NCBI GenBank assembly: GCA_015523195.1
Contig: WAKU01000052.1
Location: 1 to 36,779 of the forward strand
Source of the DNA: Thermococcus sp.
GTDB lineage: Archaea > Methanobacteriota_B > Thermococci > Thermococcales > Thermococcaceae
Direction: 5' to 3'
DNA length: 36,779 bases
Position numbers and translations under genes: made by a program. Positions within the stretch are counted from its first letter, which is position 1. Each line of letters opens with the position of its first letter. Of the stretch, positions 8,243 to 16,976 are shown in pieces. The notes under the pieces are model-generated. The model made no database searches and was not told the DNA's origin. It was given only the letters and a program-made list of their open reading frames with translations.

Positions 8243-8253
8243 TTAGGCCCCGG
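8243..8253 (+). repeat. 11-bp direct repeat, right copy
   Basis: Second copy of the 11-base sequence at 7321-7331. It lies 10 bases after the cas6-like stop codon and before the PAN promoter. Confidence 0.6.
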
Positions 8254-8271
8254 AGACGTTCCTGGGATAGA

Positions 8272-8281
8272 GTTAAAAAGG
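8272..8281 (+). promoter_or_regulatory. TATA box of the PAN gene
   Basis: GTTAAAAAGG centred near 8276. A start site about 27 bases downstream falls near 8303, giving a short leader that contains the ribosome binding site GAGGTGAG (8312-8319) before the ATG at 8323. Confidence 0.5.
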
Positions 8282-8322
8282 GGCAGTTAGCTACACTAAA
8301 CTGGTTGAAAAGAGGTGAGACC

Positions 8323-9519
8323 ATGGGAAGTCTCGATGAGGTAAAGCTACCGGAATCCGGTTACGATGAATACGTCACCTACCTTAAAAGGCGTATAAGG
8401 CAGCTGGAGCTCCAGGTTAGGACGTTGGAGGCCGATAAGGAGAGGCTTGAGCGCGAGCTCTCTCGCCTGAGGATGGAGATGTCGCGCCTCAGGCAGCCTC
8501 CGGCCTTCGCGGGGAACGTCATAGAACTGCTCGACGACGAGAGGGCCATAGTCCAGAACTACAACGGCCCGCGCTTCGTGGTCAGGATAGCGCCATGGAT
8601 AGAGCGCGACAAGCTCAAGCCCGGTTCGAGGGTGGCCCTCGACCAGAGGACGATGGCCATAGTGGAGCTCCTGCCAACGGAGAAGGATCCGAGCGTCCTC
8701 GGCTTCGAGGTCATCGATAAGCCCGCCGTCACGTACGCCGATATAGGCGGTCTTGAGAGGCAGATTCAGGAGATCAGGGAGGCCGTGGAGCTTCCGCTCA
8801 AGCACCCCGATCTCTTCGAACGCGTTGGGATAGAGCCGCCGAAGGGAGTCCTCCTCTACGGGCCGCCTGGCTGCGGTAAGACCCTTCTCGCGAAGGCCGT
8901 CGCCACCCAGGTCAGCGCGACCTTCATCAGGGTCGTCGGCAGCGAGCTCGTCAGGAAGTTCATAGGCGAGGGTGCCCGTCTGGTTCACGAGCTCTTCGAG
9001 CTGGCCAAGGAGAAGGCGCCCACGGTGATATTCATTGATGAGATAGATGCCATCGGGGCCAAGAGGATGGACGAGACCACCGGCGGCGAGAGAGAAGTTA
9101 ACAGGACGCTGATGCAGCTCCTCGCGGAGATGGACGGCTTCGATCCAAGGGGGAACGTTAAGATAATAGCCGCTACCAACAGACCAGATATCCTCGATCC
9201 AGCCCTTTTGAGACCGGGCCGCTTCGACAGGCTTATAGAAGTGCCGCTGCCAGACTTCCACGGCAGGCTTGAGATCCTCAAGGTTCACACGAGGAAGATA
9301 AACATGAAGGGCGTTGACCTGCGCATCATAGCCGAGATGACCGAGGGGGCCAGTGGGGCCGACCTGAAGGCGATAGCGACGGAGGCTGGGATGTTCGCGA
9401 TCAGGGCCCGCCGGGAGTACGTGACCCAGGATGACTTCCTGAAGGCAGTCGAGAAGGTTCTCGGCGCCGAGCAGAGGCTCGCGCAGGCCATAGCCATGCA
9501 CGAGGTCATGTACGGCTGA
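8323..9519 (+). CDS. pan: Proteasome-activating nucleotidase (PAN)
   Basis: Hexameric AAA+ ATPase that unfolds proteins and feeds them to the archaeal 20S proteasome. 398 aa from the chosen ATG. A coiled coil occupies about residues 15-60, followed by an OB-type domain (about 65-125). Walker A is GPPGCGKT at 180-187, Walker B ends in Asp239-Glu240 (FIDEIDAIG), and the second region of homology contains ATNRPD and RPGRFDR. The last residues, MYG, form an HbYX motif that docks into the proteasome alpha ring. An in-frame TTG at 8305 would add six residues, but the strong ribosome binding site at 8312-8319 lies inside that extension, so 8323 is preferred. Confidence 0.97.
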   Translation: MGSLDEVKLPESGYDEYVTYLKRRIRQLELQVRTLEADKERLERELSRLRMEMSRLRQPPAFAGNVIELLDDERAIVQNYNGPRFVVRIAPWIERDKLKPGSRVALDQRTMAIVELLPTEKDPSVLGFEVIDKPAVTYADIGGLERQIQEIREAVELPLKHPDLFERVGIEPPKGVLLYGPPGCGKTLLAKAVATQVSATFIRVVGSELVRKFIGEGARLVHELFELAKEKAPTVIFIDEIDAIGAKRMDETTGGEREVNRTLMQLLAEMDGFDPRGNVKIIAATNRPDILDPALLRPGRFDRLIEVPLPDFHGRLEILKVHTRKINMKGVDLRIIAEMTEGASGADLKAIATEAGMFAIRARREYVTQDDFLKAVEKVLGAEQRLAQAIAMHEVMYG

Positions 9520-9520
9520 C

Positions 9521-9565
9521 TTTTTCCCTTTTGGCTTTCCTCTTCCAATATGTTAAAAAGGGAAA
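9521..9565. terminator. Bidirectional T-tract terminator between pan and tdh
   Basis: Runs of T (TTTTTCCCTTTT) directly follow the pan stop. A complementary AAAAGGGAAA at 9556-9565 gives the same kind of tract for tdh on the other strand. The 10-base arms 9523-9532 and 9556-9565 are perfectly complementary with a 23-base loop. Archaeal termination depends on U-rich tracts, so this 49-base gap can stop transcription from both sides. Confidence 0.6.
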
Positions 9566-9568
9566 GGC

Positions 9569-10621
9569 TCAGTGCCCATGCGGGAAGAAGACGACCTTTC
9601 CGGTTTTACCTGCGCGCATGAGCTCGAAGGCTTCCTCAAACTTCTCAAACCCCTTGTACCTGTGGGTGATTATGGGCTCAAGGTTCAGCCTGCCGCTCTG
9701 TATGAGGCTTGAGACGGTGTACCAGGTCTCCCACAGGTGCCTGCCCGTTATTCCGTGTATCTCAAGGGCCTTGAAGATTATGAGGTTGTTGAAGTCTATG
9801 GTCACCTCCCTCGGGTAGAGGCCGAGCAGCGAGACCCTCCCCCCGGGCGTCACCGCCCTGAGGCCCTGTTCGAGCGCCTTCGGTGCGCCGCTGAACTCAA
9901 GGAAAACCTCCACTCCTGCCCCGTCCGTTACGTCCATTACGAACTTGACTGGGTCCTCCTCGAATGGGTTCACAACGTAGTCGGCGCCGACCTTCTTCGC
10001 GAGGCTTCTCCTGAACTCGCTCGGTTCCGAGACTATAACCGGGTAGGCCCCAGAGGCCTTGGCGACGGCTATTCCGAGAAGCCCGAGGGGTCCGGCCCCC
10101 GTGATCAGCGTGCTCCTTCCGGCTATCGGGCCCGCCAAGACCGTGTCAACCGCGTTCCCTAAGGGCTCCTGTAGTGCCGCGTATTCAGGCGGCATGCCCT
10201 TCGGGTTCTTCCATGCGTTCTTGGCCGGCACGATGGCGTAGTGGGCGAAGACGCCGTCCATGTCAACCCCGAATATCTTCGTGTTCTGGCAGACGTGGTA
10301 GCGGTTGTGTCTGCAGGCGTAGCACTTGCCGCAGACGATGTGGGTCTCCGCGCTTATGTAGTCCCCGACGTGCAGATCCTCGACGCCCGGACCGACTTCG
10401 ACCACTTCCCCGGCTACCTCATGGCCCATTATCTGGGGCGGCTTGATCCTGCTCTTTGCCCAGTCGTTCCATTCGTAGATGTGCAGGTCGGTCCCGCATA
10501 TCGTCGTTGCGAGGACTTTGATGAGAACCTCCCCTGGGCCGGGCTTTGGGACGTCAACCTCAACGAGCTCGGCGCCGTAGGCCGGCTTGGTCTTCATAAT
10601 GGCCAGCATTTTCTCGGTCAT
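9569..10621 (-). CDS. tdh: L-threonine 3-dehydrogenase
   Basis: Zinc-dependent, NAD+-using medium-chain dehydrogenase that oxidises L-threonine to 2-amino-3-ketobutyrate. 350 aa. Catalytic zinc residues appear as Cys42 (TTICGTDLH) and His67-Glu68 (GHEVAGEV). The structural zinc site is Cys97, Cys100, Cys103 and Cys111. The Rossmann motif is GAGPLG near 175-180. Length and the PQIMGHE and FGVDMDG segments match characterised Thermococcales enzymes. The ATG follows GGGGATGAT. A TATA-like element on this strand (10659-10666) would start transcription near 10636. A gene for the next pathway enzyme is not in the window. Confidence 0.96.
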   Translation of the reverse strand: MTEKMLAIMKTKPAYGAELVEVDVPKPGPGEVLIKVLATTICGTDLHIYEWNDWAKSRIKPPQIMGHEVAGEVVEVGPGVEDLHVGDYISAETHIVCGKCYACRHNRYHVCQNTKIFGVDMDGVFAHYAIVPAKNAWKNPKGMPPEYAALQEPLGNAVDTVLAGPIAGRSTLITGAGPLGLLGIAVAKASGAYPVIVSEPSEFRRSLAKKVGADYVVNPFEEDPVKFVMDVTDGAGVEVFLEFSGAPKALEQGLRAVTPGGRVSLLGLYPREVTIDFNNLIIFKALEIHGITGRHLWETWYTVSSLIQSGRLNLEPIITHRYKGFEKFEEAFELMRAGKTGKVVFFPHGH

Positions 10622-10658
10622 GGTATCATCCCCTTCACTGACTCCTACACCGGTGGGG

Positions 10659-10733
10659 ATATAAACTTTTCACATCCATTTAAACGGACAGAGTGTTCCC
10701 TGAGCGGACAGTATCACAGGAAAAATTAATAAA
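10659..10733. promoter_or_regulatory. Divergent tdh / minD-like promoter region with repeated CGGACAG
   Basis: The 150-base spacer between tdh and the MinD-like gene carries a TATA element for tdh on the minus strand (10659-10666) and TTAATAAA (10725-10732) for the plus-strand gene. Between them CGGACAG occurs at 10685-10691 and again at 10705-10711, in the same orientation and exactly 20 bases apart, that is, two helical turns on the same face. This fits a binding site for a dimeric or tandem regulator of one or both genes; the regulator is unknown. Confidence 0.4.
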
Positions 10734-10771
10734 ATGGTTGAAGTAACATGGTAAGGCTTGGAGGGAGAGGA

Positions 10772-11515
10772 ATGGCAGTAATAGTAATGACGGGAAGGGG
10801 TGGTGCCGGAAAGACCACCACCACTGCGAACCTGAGCACGTACCTTGCACAGCACGAGTACCGCGTTCTCGCAGTCGATGGGGACCTTTACCTGCCCAAC
10901 CTCGGATTCCATTTTGGGCTTGACAACGTTAAGTACACCGTCCACTCCATTCTGAGGGACCCGAGCCTCAACCCGGAGTGGGCCATATACAAGCACAGGG
11001 AAACGGGCGTATACGTCATGCCGGGGAGCACGAACCTCCACGACGTTATAGGGATCTCCCCTCAGAAGCTCAGGGATCTCGTCGATGAGGTTAAGTACAA
11101 GTTCGGTGTGGTGTTCGTTGATTCCCCTACAGGGGTTCCCTTCGATACCCTCCCGACTTTTGAGGTGGCGGACTACCAGATAATCGTCGTGGAGATAGAG
11201 CGCTCCCCGATATACTCCTTTGAGACCATGGTGGAGAACGAGGTCAACAAGCTCAGGGCCCTTGGGGAGGAGTACGGTTTGAAGATAGGAGTCGTCCTCA
11301 ACAAGGTCAGGGAGAGCGCAGACGTCGTGGACAAGATAATCGAGGCCATAGAGGAGGACATGGATGTCCCGGTTCTCAGCTGGGTGCCCTACGACGAGGC
11401 CGTGCCGGAGTCCATAAACATAGGGGTGCCCGTTTTGGCGTACAAGCCGAAGAGCGAGGCGGCGCTCTCCTTCTCCGAGGCTGGCGAAGTCCTTGAGAAG
11501 TGGATATTCGGCTGA
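10772..11515 (+). CDS. MinD/ParA-like P-loop ATPase
   Basis: A 247-aa ATPase of the MinD/ParA (SIMIBI) class. The deviant Walker A is GRGGAGKTT at 8-16, with the extra Arg9 before GG. DGDLYLPNLG follows, and VVFVDSPTG fits the Walker B/switch region. Thermococcales carry several MinD paralogues, and their roles (positioning, surface-structure placement, Fe-S carrier type) are mostly unassigned. The start at 10772 is chosen because GGAGGGAG (10760-10767) precedes it, and the likely transcription start set by the TATA box (about 10755) lies downstream of the alternative ATG at 10748. The HMG-CoA reductase gene begins 10 bases after the stop, so the two are probably co-transcribed. Confidence 0.85.
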   Translation: MAVIVMTGRGGAGKTTTTANLSTYLAQHEYRVLAVDGDLYLPNLGFHFGLDNVKYTVHSILRDPSLNPEWAIYKHRETGVYVMPGSTNLHDVIGISPQKLRDLVDEVKYKFGVVFVDSPTGVPFDTLPTFEVADYQIIVVEIERSPIYSFETMVENEVNKLRALGEEYGLKIGVVLNKVRESADVVDKIIEAIEEDMDVPVLSWVPYDEAVPESINIGVPVLAYKPKSEAALSFSEAGEVLEKWIFG

Positions 11516-11525
11516 GGTGTGGGCC

Positions 11526-12752
11526 ATGGAGTTTGAGGAGCTCGTCGAAAAGGTTGCAAGCGGTGAGATAAAGCTCTACCAGGTTGAAAGCTACACCAAC
11601 GGCGACAAGAGGCTGGCCACGGAGGTGAGGAGGAGAGCCCTTGAGAGGAAGCTCGGGGTAAAGCTCGACAACATAGGCCACTACTCGATCGACCCCGAGA
11701 GGCTGATAGGCAGGAACATCGAGAACATGATAGGCGTCGTCCAGATACCGATGGGCGTCGCCGGGCCCCTCAAGATCAACGGCGAGTACGCCAAGGGAGA
11801 GTTCTACATACCCCTCGCGACAACTGAAGGCGCGCTGGTAGCCTCGGTCAACCGCGGCTGTTCGGCCTTAACCGCGGCCGGGGGCGTCAGGACGACCCTG
11901 ATAGACGACAAGATGGCCCGCGCGCCCCTCCTCAAGTGCCCGGACGCGAGGCGCGCGAGGGAAGTAGCTGAGTGGGTTCAAAACAACCTCGACTACCTCC
12001 AGGAGAAGGCGGTAAGCAAGGTAACAAGGCACGGAAAGCTCCGCGGTGTTAAGCCCTTCATAGTGGGCAACAACCTCTACCTCCGCTTTGAATTCGAGAC
12101 CGGCGATGCCATGGGCATGAACATGGTAACCATCTCAAGCGAGGAGATAATGAAGGTCATAGAGGAGCGCTTTCCCGATGTGAAGTACCTCGCCCTTTCG
12201 GGCAACCTCTGCGTTGACAAGAAGCCCAACGCCCTCAACTTCATTGAGGGCAGGGGGAAGACGGTCATAGCTGAAGCCGTGATTCCGCGGGAGATAGTCG
12301 AGAAGAAGCTGAAGACGACGCCCGAGCTTATAGCGGAGGTCAACTACAGGAAGAACCTCGTCGGCTCGGCACAGGCCGCTTCCTACGGCTTCAACGCCCA
12401 CTTCGGGAACATCGTCGGTGCCATTTTCCTCGCCACCGGTCAGGACGAGGCACAGATCACCGAGGGCTCGCACGGCATAACCCTCGCCGAGGTTACCCCA
12501 GAGGGCGACCTCTACATGAGCATAACCATGCCGAGCCTTGAGATAGGGACGGTTGGCGGGGGAACCCGCGTCCCAACCCAGAGGGAAGCCCTCTCGATCA
12601 TGGGCGTGGCCGGTGGGGGAGACCCGCCGGGAAGCAACGCCAAGAAGTTCGCCGAGATAGTCGCTGGAGCAGTCCTCGCCGGGGAGCTCTCTCTCTTAGC
12701 CGCGATAGCGGCAAAGCACCTCGCGAAGGCGCACAGGGAGCTCGGACGTTAG
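11526..12752 (+). CDS. hmgA: Hydroxymethylglutaryl-CoA reductase, class I
   Basis: Converts HMG-CoA to mevalonate with NADPH, the committed step to archaeal isoprenoid lipids. 408 aa from the ATG at 11526, which is preceded by GAGGTG; a 5' extension to 11493 lies inside the preceding gene. Catalytic residues match the class: Glu101 in TTEGALVAS, Asp307 in TGQDEAQ, and His403 near the C-terminus (KAHREL). The class signatures GDAMGMNM and GTVGGGT are present. There is no membrane anchor, as usual in archaea. The stop codon overlaps the stop of the opposite-strand gene by 4 bases. Confidence 0.97.
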   Translation: MEFEELVEKVASGEIKLYQVESYTNGDKRLATEVRRRALERKLGVKLDNIGHYSIDPERLIGRNIENMIGVVQIPMGVAGPLKINGEYAKGEFYIPLATTEGALVASVNRGCSALTAAGGVRTTLIDDKMARAPLLKCPDARRAREVAEWVQNNLDYLQEKAVSKVTRHGKLRGVKPFIVGNNLYLRFEFETGDAMGMNMVTISSEEIMKVIEERFPDVKYLALSGNLCVDKKPNALNFIEGRGKTVIAEAVIPREIVEKKLKTTPELIAEVNYRKNLVGSAQAASYGFNAHFGNIVGAIFLATGQDEAQITEGSHGITLAEVTPEGDLYMSITMPSLEIGTVGGGTRVPTQREALSIMGVAGGGDPPGSNAKKFAEIVAGAVLAGELSLLAAIAAKHLAKAHRELGR

Positions 12753-13369
12753 CTGGTCTCGCCCTTTCCTTTCTGTTTGATGACCATGATCACCGCTTTT
12801 CTCTTAGGCTTCTGGGTCAGCTCCACTCCCCTGAGGTAGAGGAGTGAGAAGGGGTAGTCCAAGATGACGTAGATCAGAACCGTCAGGATCACCGCCACCA
12901 TCGACTGGATCCAGAGCCCCAAACCCTCCACGAGGGAAGAGGTCGCAAAGCTAACGCCAAAGCCCACCAAAAAGCTCAGGGCGGAGCGGTGTCTGAACCT
13001 CCGACCCCGGATGTTCCTCGTCAGGATGGTTCTCAGGAGCACGCCCAACGCCCCCTCTCTCCTCACCCTGAAGTAGAGCTCGAACTCCTCCCTGAACTCC
13101 CCCGGAACCTGGAAGTCCCCGGGGATCAGGTAGAAAACCCTGCTCATGCCGTCGGTGAGCTCTAAGACCGTCATGAAGCGGTTCGTCCGGTAAATGTCTT
13201 CCGCCCCGGCGATGAGCATGTACTCGTCTGGATCCTGGAGGCGCTTTGCTCCCCCGGTGACCTTCTCAAGTTTGGAGACGCATTCCGAGAGGAAGCCGCA
13301 GCTGACTTTCGAGTACTTGACGAACTTTGAGTTTGAAAGTTCTTTGGTGATGCCCCTCAGACGCACCAT
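12749..13369 (-). CDS. Membrane protein of unknown function
   Basis: I do not recognise a family. 206 aa. Residues 1-120 look soluble and contain the segment SKVSCGFLSECVSKLEKVTGG and a possible beta-rich part (VFYLIPGDFQVPGEF). Two hydrophobic segments (about 129-147 and 153-172) form a hairpin anchor, and a very basic tail follows (KPKRKAVIMVIKQKGKG). With this topology both ends would be cytosolic. A minus-strand TTTTAAAG at about 13395-13402 lies 26-30 bases before the ATG, suggesting a leaderless mRNA. It is a single-gene unit, convergent with hmgA with 4 shared bases. Confidence 0.7.
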   Translation of the reverse strand: MVRLRGITKELSNSKFVKYSKVSCGFLSECVSKLEKVTGGAKRLQDPDEYMLIAGAEDIYRTNRFMTVLELTDGMSRVFYLIPGDFQVPGEFREEFELYFRVRREGALGVLLRTILTRNIRGRRFRHRSALSFLVGFGVSFATSSLVEGLGLWIQSMVAVILTVLIYVILDYPFSLLYLRGVELTQKPKRKAVIMVIKQKGKGETS

Positions 13370-13442
13370 CCCCGCCGTCTAAAGTGCCCCTGAGACTTTA
13401 AAATTCTACCGCAACCTTTTTAAATGTACATTCAAGTGCTAC

Positions 13443-13460
13443 ATAGACTATATAGACTAT
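13443..13460 (+). repeat. Tandem 9-bp repeat before the phosphate transporter gene
   Basis: ATAGACTAT occurs twice in immediate tandem (13443-13451, 13452-13460), just before the ribosome binding site AGGTGGT of the transporter gene. A TATA-like TTTTTAAATG near 13416-13426 would start transcription close to the repeat. It may be an operator or simply a leader sequence. Confidence 0.5.
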
Positions 13461-13471
13461 AGGTGGTGGAG

Positions 13472-14398
13472 ATGCTGACCATCCTCGCGGCGGCCTTCTT
13501 CATGGCGTGGGCGATAGGCGCGAACGACAGCGCCAAGGCAGTCGGGACCGCCGTCGGGGTTGGGATGATAGGCTTCAGGAGGGCAGTGCTCATAATAGCG
13601 GTCTTCACCTCCTTAGGTGCCCTACTCGGGGGTTCCGCCGTCTCAGGAACCGTCAGCGGGCTCGCCTCCGGTTTGAGCTGGGGGGAGGTGGTGCTGGTTC
13701 TTCTGAGCGCCGCTTTAGCTGTGACAATCGCCAGCCTCTGGGGGAATCCCATCTCAACGACGCAGTCCATCATAGGTGCCCTCGTCGGGGCCTCCCTCGC
13801 CGTGGGCCTCAGCGTGGACTGGCTAACCGTTGCCAAGATCGTGCTCGCCTGGTTCATCTCCCCCGTCCTTGCCGGGCTCTTGGCCATAGGAACCTACGCT
13901 CTCTACAAGCCGTTGCTGAGGAGGATAAAGTGCCTCAGGAACCTTGAACTCACCCAGAAGTGGCTGGTCTTCCTGGCCTCGGCTTACGCGGCCTTCAACC
14001 TCGGCACGAACGAGCTGGCCAACGTCATCGGGCTCTCCGAGTCCCACGGGGCCGATGTCAGGCTCTTCCTCGCCGCTTCCTTAGCCATCGGCGCCCTGAC
14101 CTTCAGCAGGGAGGTTATAATGACTGTCGGGAAGGGCATAGCCCCCCTCGGCCCGACATCCGCCTTTGCAAGCGAGTTCGGGGCGGCCCTCTCAGTCACC
14201 TTGGCGAACCTCTTTGCCCTCCCCGTGAGCTCGGGTCAGGCCATAGTCGGGGCCATAAGCGGACTGGCCCTCTACAAGGGTGAGAAGGTCAACAAGGAGG
14301 TCGTGGCCGGTATAGTCAAGAGCTGGGTCCGGGCGCCCCTGTCGGCTGGCCTGATAGCCTACATCATCGTCCGCCTCTTCTCCGCCGCAGGCTTTTAA
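13472..14398 (+). CDS. PiT-family inorganic phosphate transporter
   Basis: A 308-aa polytopic membrane protein of the low-affinity phosphate:cation symporter (PiT/PHO-4) family. The two family signatures sit in the two inverted halves: GANDSAKAVGTAVG near residues 16-29 and NLGTNELANVIG in the second half. Other family motifs include NPISTTQSI and the matching PVSSGQAIVGA. The ATG at 13472 is preferred over the in-frame GTG codons at 13463 and 13466, because AGGTGGT (13461-13467) then serves as ribosome binding site. Many Thermococcales place a PhoU-like (DUF47) gene beside PiT; none is next to it here. Confidence 0.92.
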   Translation: MLTILAAAFFMAWAIGANDSAKAVGTAVGVGMIGFRRAVLIIAVFTSLGALLGGSAVSGTVSGLASGLSWGEVVLVLLSAALAVTIASLWGNPISTTQSIIGALVGASLAVGLSVDWLTVAKIVLAWFISPVLAGLLAIGTYALYKPLLRRIKCLRNLELTQKWLVFLASAYAAFNLGTNELANVIGLSESHGADVRLFLAASLAIGALTFSREVIMTVGKGIAPLGPTSAFASEFGAALSVTLANLFALPVSSGQAIVGAISGLALYKGEKVNKEVVAGIVKSWVRAPLSAGLIAYIIVRLFSAAGF

Positions 14399-14429
14399 AA
14401 GGCCCGACCTACTCCACTGGGGTGAAAGT

Positions 14430-16172
14430 ATGGTCGAGTTCAGGTTTGAGGTCAAGGCGCGCGATGCGGCCGGGAGGATTGGAAGGCTGACCGTGAACGG
14501 AAAAACCGTGGAGACGCCTGCCATAATGCCGGTCGTAAACCCAAAGCAGCTCATCGTAACGCCAAAGGAGCTCAAGGAGATGGGCTTCGGGATCATAATC
14601 ACGAACTCCTACATCATCTACAAGACCCCCGAGCTCAGGGAGAGGGCCCTCAGCGAGGGGATACACGGGCTCCTCGACTACGACGGAATCATCGAGGTGG
14701 ACTCCGGCAGTTTCCAGCTCATGCGCTACGGCGGCGTCGAAGTGACGAACCGCGAGATAGTCCAGTTCCAGCACGACATCGGGGTTGATATAGGCACTTT
14801 TTTGGACGTACCGACGCCACCGGACGCTCCGCGGGAGAAGGTCGAGGAAGACCTCAGGGTAACCTTAAGGAGGGCCCGGGAGGCGGAGGGCATAAAGGAG
14901 ATAGCGATGAACGCAGCCGTCCAGGGATCCATCTACCCTGACCTGAGAACCTACGCGGCGAGGAAGCTGAGCGAGATGGACTTCGAGATCCACCCCATCG
15001 GGGCTGTTGTTCCTCTGATGGAGGCCTACCGCTACCGCGAGCTTGTGGATGTGGTCATCGCCTCAAAGCTGGGCCTGAGGCCTGACAGACCGGTCCACCT
15101 CTTCGGGGCTGGGCACCCGATGGTCTTCGCCTTGGCTGTCGCTATGGGCGTTGACCTCTTCGACTCTGCCAGCTACGCCCTCTACGCAAAGGACGACCGC
15201 TATCTGACCCCGGAGGGAACGAAAAGGCTTGACGAGCTTGAGTACTTCCCCTGCTCCTGCCCCGTTTGCAGCCGCTACACTCCACAGGAGCTCCGCGAGA
15301 TGCCGAAGGAGGAGAGAACGAGGCTTTTAGCGATTCACAACCTCTGGGTCATAAGGGAAGAAATCAACCGCGTGAAGCAGGCTGTGAGGGAGGGGACGCT
15401 CTGGGAGCTCGTTGATGAGCGTGCGCGCTCCCATCCAAAACTGTTCGCCGCCTACAAGCACCTTTTGGAGCACGGGAAATACCTCGAAAAGAACGAGCCC
15501 ATTACAAAGGCCTCGGCTTTCCTGAAGGTGAGCGAGGAGTCTCTGAGGTGGCCGACGGCCGTGAGAGCTAAGGAGAGGGCCGAGCGGGTTAAAGCCAAGT
15601 TCCCCGAAACGATAAACCATCCGATATTCGGGGAGGTTCCGAAGTACCTAAGCTTGAGCTATCCATTCGCCCAGAGCGAGGGGGAGGAGGACTTCAGGAT
15701 AGGGAAGCCCAGGAAGGAGGAGGCGAGGAGCTATATAATGGCCGTGGCTGAGTACCAGTTCGGCGAAGGTGCCGGGGAGGCCTTTAGGGATGCCTTCGTC
15801 GAGCTGTCGAGGAAGACTGGCATGCCGAGGCAGGTGAAGGTGCGGGACAAGCGCCTCGCGACTTTCAGAGCCGAGGACGGCCTTCTAACGCTCGGGATAG
15901 AGGGTGCTAAGAGGCTCCACCGGATCCTCCCCTTCCCGAGGATGCGCGTTGTCGTCAACGAGGATGCGGAGCCCTTCGCGAGGCGCGGAAAGAACGTCTT
16001 CGCGAAGTTCGTGCTCGATGCTGACCCCGGGATAAGGCCCTACGATGAAGTCCTGATCGTCAACGAGAGGGACGAGCTTTTGGCGACGGGCCAGACCCTG
16101 CTAAACGGTGAAGAACTGAAGGTCTTCCAGAGCGGACTCGCGGTGAAGGTGAGGAAGGGGGTGGAGAAGTGA
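14430..16172 (+). CDS. tgtA: Archaeosine tRNA-guanine transglycosylase
   Basis: Exchanges guanine 15 in the D-loop of archaeal tRNAs for preQ0, the first tRNA-bound step to archaeosine. 580 aa, close to the full-length Pyrococcus enzyme. The N-terminal TIM barrel shows DSGSFQL near residues 90-96 and a DVPTPPD loop. The zinc site is Cys275, Cys277, Cys280 and His303. A linker is followed by C-terminal domains ending in a PUA domain (about 505-580) that binds tRNA. GGGGTGAA precedes the ATG. A TATA-like CTTTTAAAAG overlaps the stop of the transporter gene. The stop abuts the opposite-strand stop of the prenyltransferase with no gap. Confidence 0.97.
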   Translation: MVEFRFEVKARDAAGRIGRLTVNGKTVETPAIMPVVNPKQLIVTPKELKEMGFGIIITNSYIIYKTPELRERALSEGIHGLLDYDGIIEVDSGSFQLMRYGGVEVTNREIVQFQHDIGVDIGTFLDVPTPPDAPREKVEEDLRVTLRRAREAEGIKEIAMNAAVQGSIYPDLRTYAARKLSEMDFEIHPIGAVVPLMEAYRYRELVDVVIASKLGLRPDRPVHLFGAGHPMVFALAVAMGVDLFDSASYALYAKDDRYLTPEGTKRLDELEYFPCSCPVCSRYTPQELREMPKEERTRLLAIHNLWVIREEINRVKQAVREGTLWELVDERARSHPKLFAAYKHLLEHGKYLEKNEPITKASAFLKVSEESLRWPTAVRAKERAERVKAKFPETINHPIFGEVPKYLSLSYPFAQSEGEEDFRIGKPRKEEARSYIMAVAEYQFGEGAGEAFRDAFVELSRKTGMPRQVKVRDKRLATFRAEDGLLTLGIEGAKRLHRILPFPRMRVVVNEDAEPFARRGKNVFAKFVLDADPGIRPYDEVLIVNERDELLATGQTLLNGEELKVFQSGLAVKVRKGVEK

Positions 16173-16976
16173 CTACCTTCCAAAGCGCCTCTGCCTCTTC
16201 TGGTACTCCCTTATTATCCTGAGGAAGTCTATCTTCCTGAACTCCGGGAAGTAGACGTCCACGAAGAAGAGCTCGCTGTAGGCTATCTGGTAGAGGAGGA
16301 AGTTGCTTATCCTGACCTCCCCGCCGGTCCTTATCACGATGTCTGGATCGGGCATGTCCGGATGATATAGATAGTGCTTTATCAGGTCTTCGTCTATCTC
16401 ATCGGGCCTTACCTTCCCTTCCAGCGCATCCTGGACGATCTCCCTTACCGCGTCCGTTATCTCGCTCCTGCCGCCGTACGCGAGGGCTAAGTTGAGGGTG
16501 TAGTTGTTGTACTTCCTCGTGGCCTTTTCCGCCTCCTCGGCCGCCTTTCTAACGTTCTCAGGCAGGAGGTCTTTTCTGCCTATCACGTTGACCCTGACGC
16601 CGTACCTGTGGACCCTCTCGTCGTTAACCAGCTCCCTGAACTTCTGCTCGAAGAGGTTCATGAGGGCGTTCACTTCCTCCGGCGGGCGCTTGAAGTTCTC
16701 GGTTGAGAAAGCGTAGGCCGTCAGGGTTCTTATGCCCAGTTCTCTGCACCACTCCATTATCTCCTCCAGCTTGTTGGAGCCGAAGAGGTGGCCGTACCAG
16801 GGCGGCTTTTCCAGTTTTTTCGCCCATCTCCTGTTCCCGTCCATTATTATTGCGACGTGCCGCGGGATGCTCCCCTTTCTGACCTTCTCAAAGAGGTAGC
16901 CCTCATAGACGTCGTAGAGGGGCTTGAAAAGGATGTGGGGAACGTGGGAGAGCAGTCTGTAGATCATCTTCCTCAC
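16173..16976 (-). CDS. uppS: cis-Prenyltransferase (polyprenyl diphosphate synthase, UppS family)
   Basis: Adds isopentenyl diphosphate units in cis to an allylic primer, giving the long polyprenyl carrier used for protein N-glycosylation. 267 aa. The catalytic Asp46 lies in IIMDGNRRWAK, and the substrate-binding RTGGEVRISNFLL motif and the final acidic Glu region (AYSELFFVDV) are in place. Archaeal members usually extend geranylgeranyl diphosphate. The GTG start overlaps the stop of the upstream carbonic anhydrase gene as GTGA, indicating translational coupling; an ATG three codons later is an alternative. Confidence 0.94.
   Translation of the reverse strand: MRKMIYRLLSHVPHILFKPLYDVYEGYLFEKVRKGSIPRHVAIIMDGNRRWAKKLEKPPWYGHLFGSNKLEEIMEWCRELGIRTLTAYAFSTENFKRPPEEVNALMNLFEQKFRELVNDERVHRYGVRVNVIGRKDLLPENVRKAAEEAEKATRKYNNYTLNLALAYGGRSEITDAVREIVQDALEGKVRPDEIDEDLIKHYLYHPDMPDPDIVIRTGGEVRISNFLLYQIAYSELFFVDVYFPEFRKIDFLRIIREYQKRQRRFGR

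Noticed and set aside
8347..9501. 384-codon minus-strand frame opposite pan
   Set aside because: Shadow of a strongly conserved gene in GC-rich DNA; it shows no recognisable domain.
9531..9818. Small plus-strand frames within the tdh region (also 9737-10729)
   Set aside because: They lie opposite a well-supported dehydrogenase gene and have no coding features of their own.
10712..10717. TATCAC, one half of the Thermococcales glycolytic regulator motif
   Set aside because: The matching GTGATA half is missing at the required spacing, and the neighbouring genes are not glycolytic.
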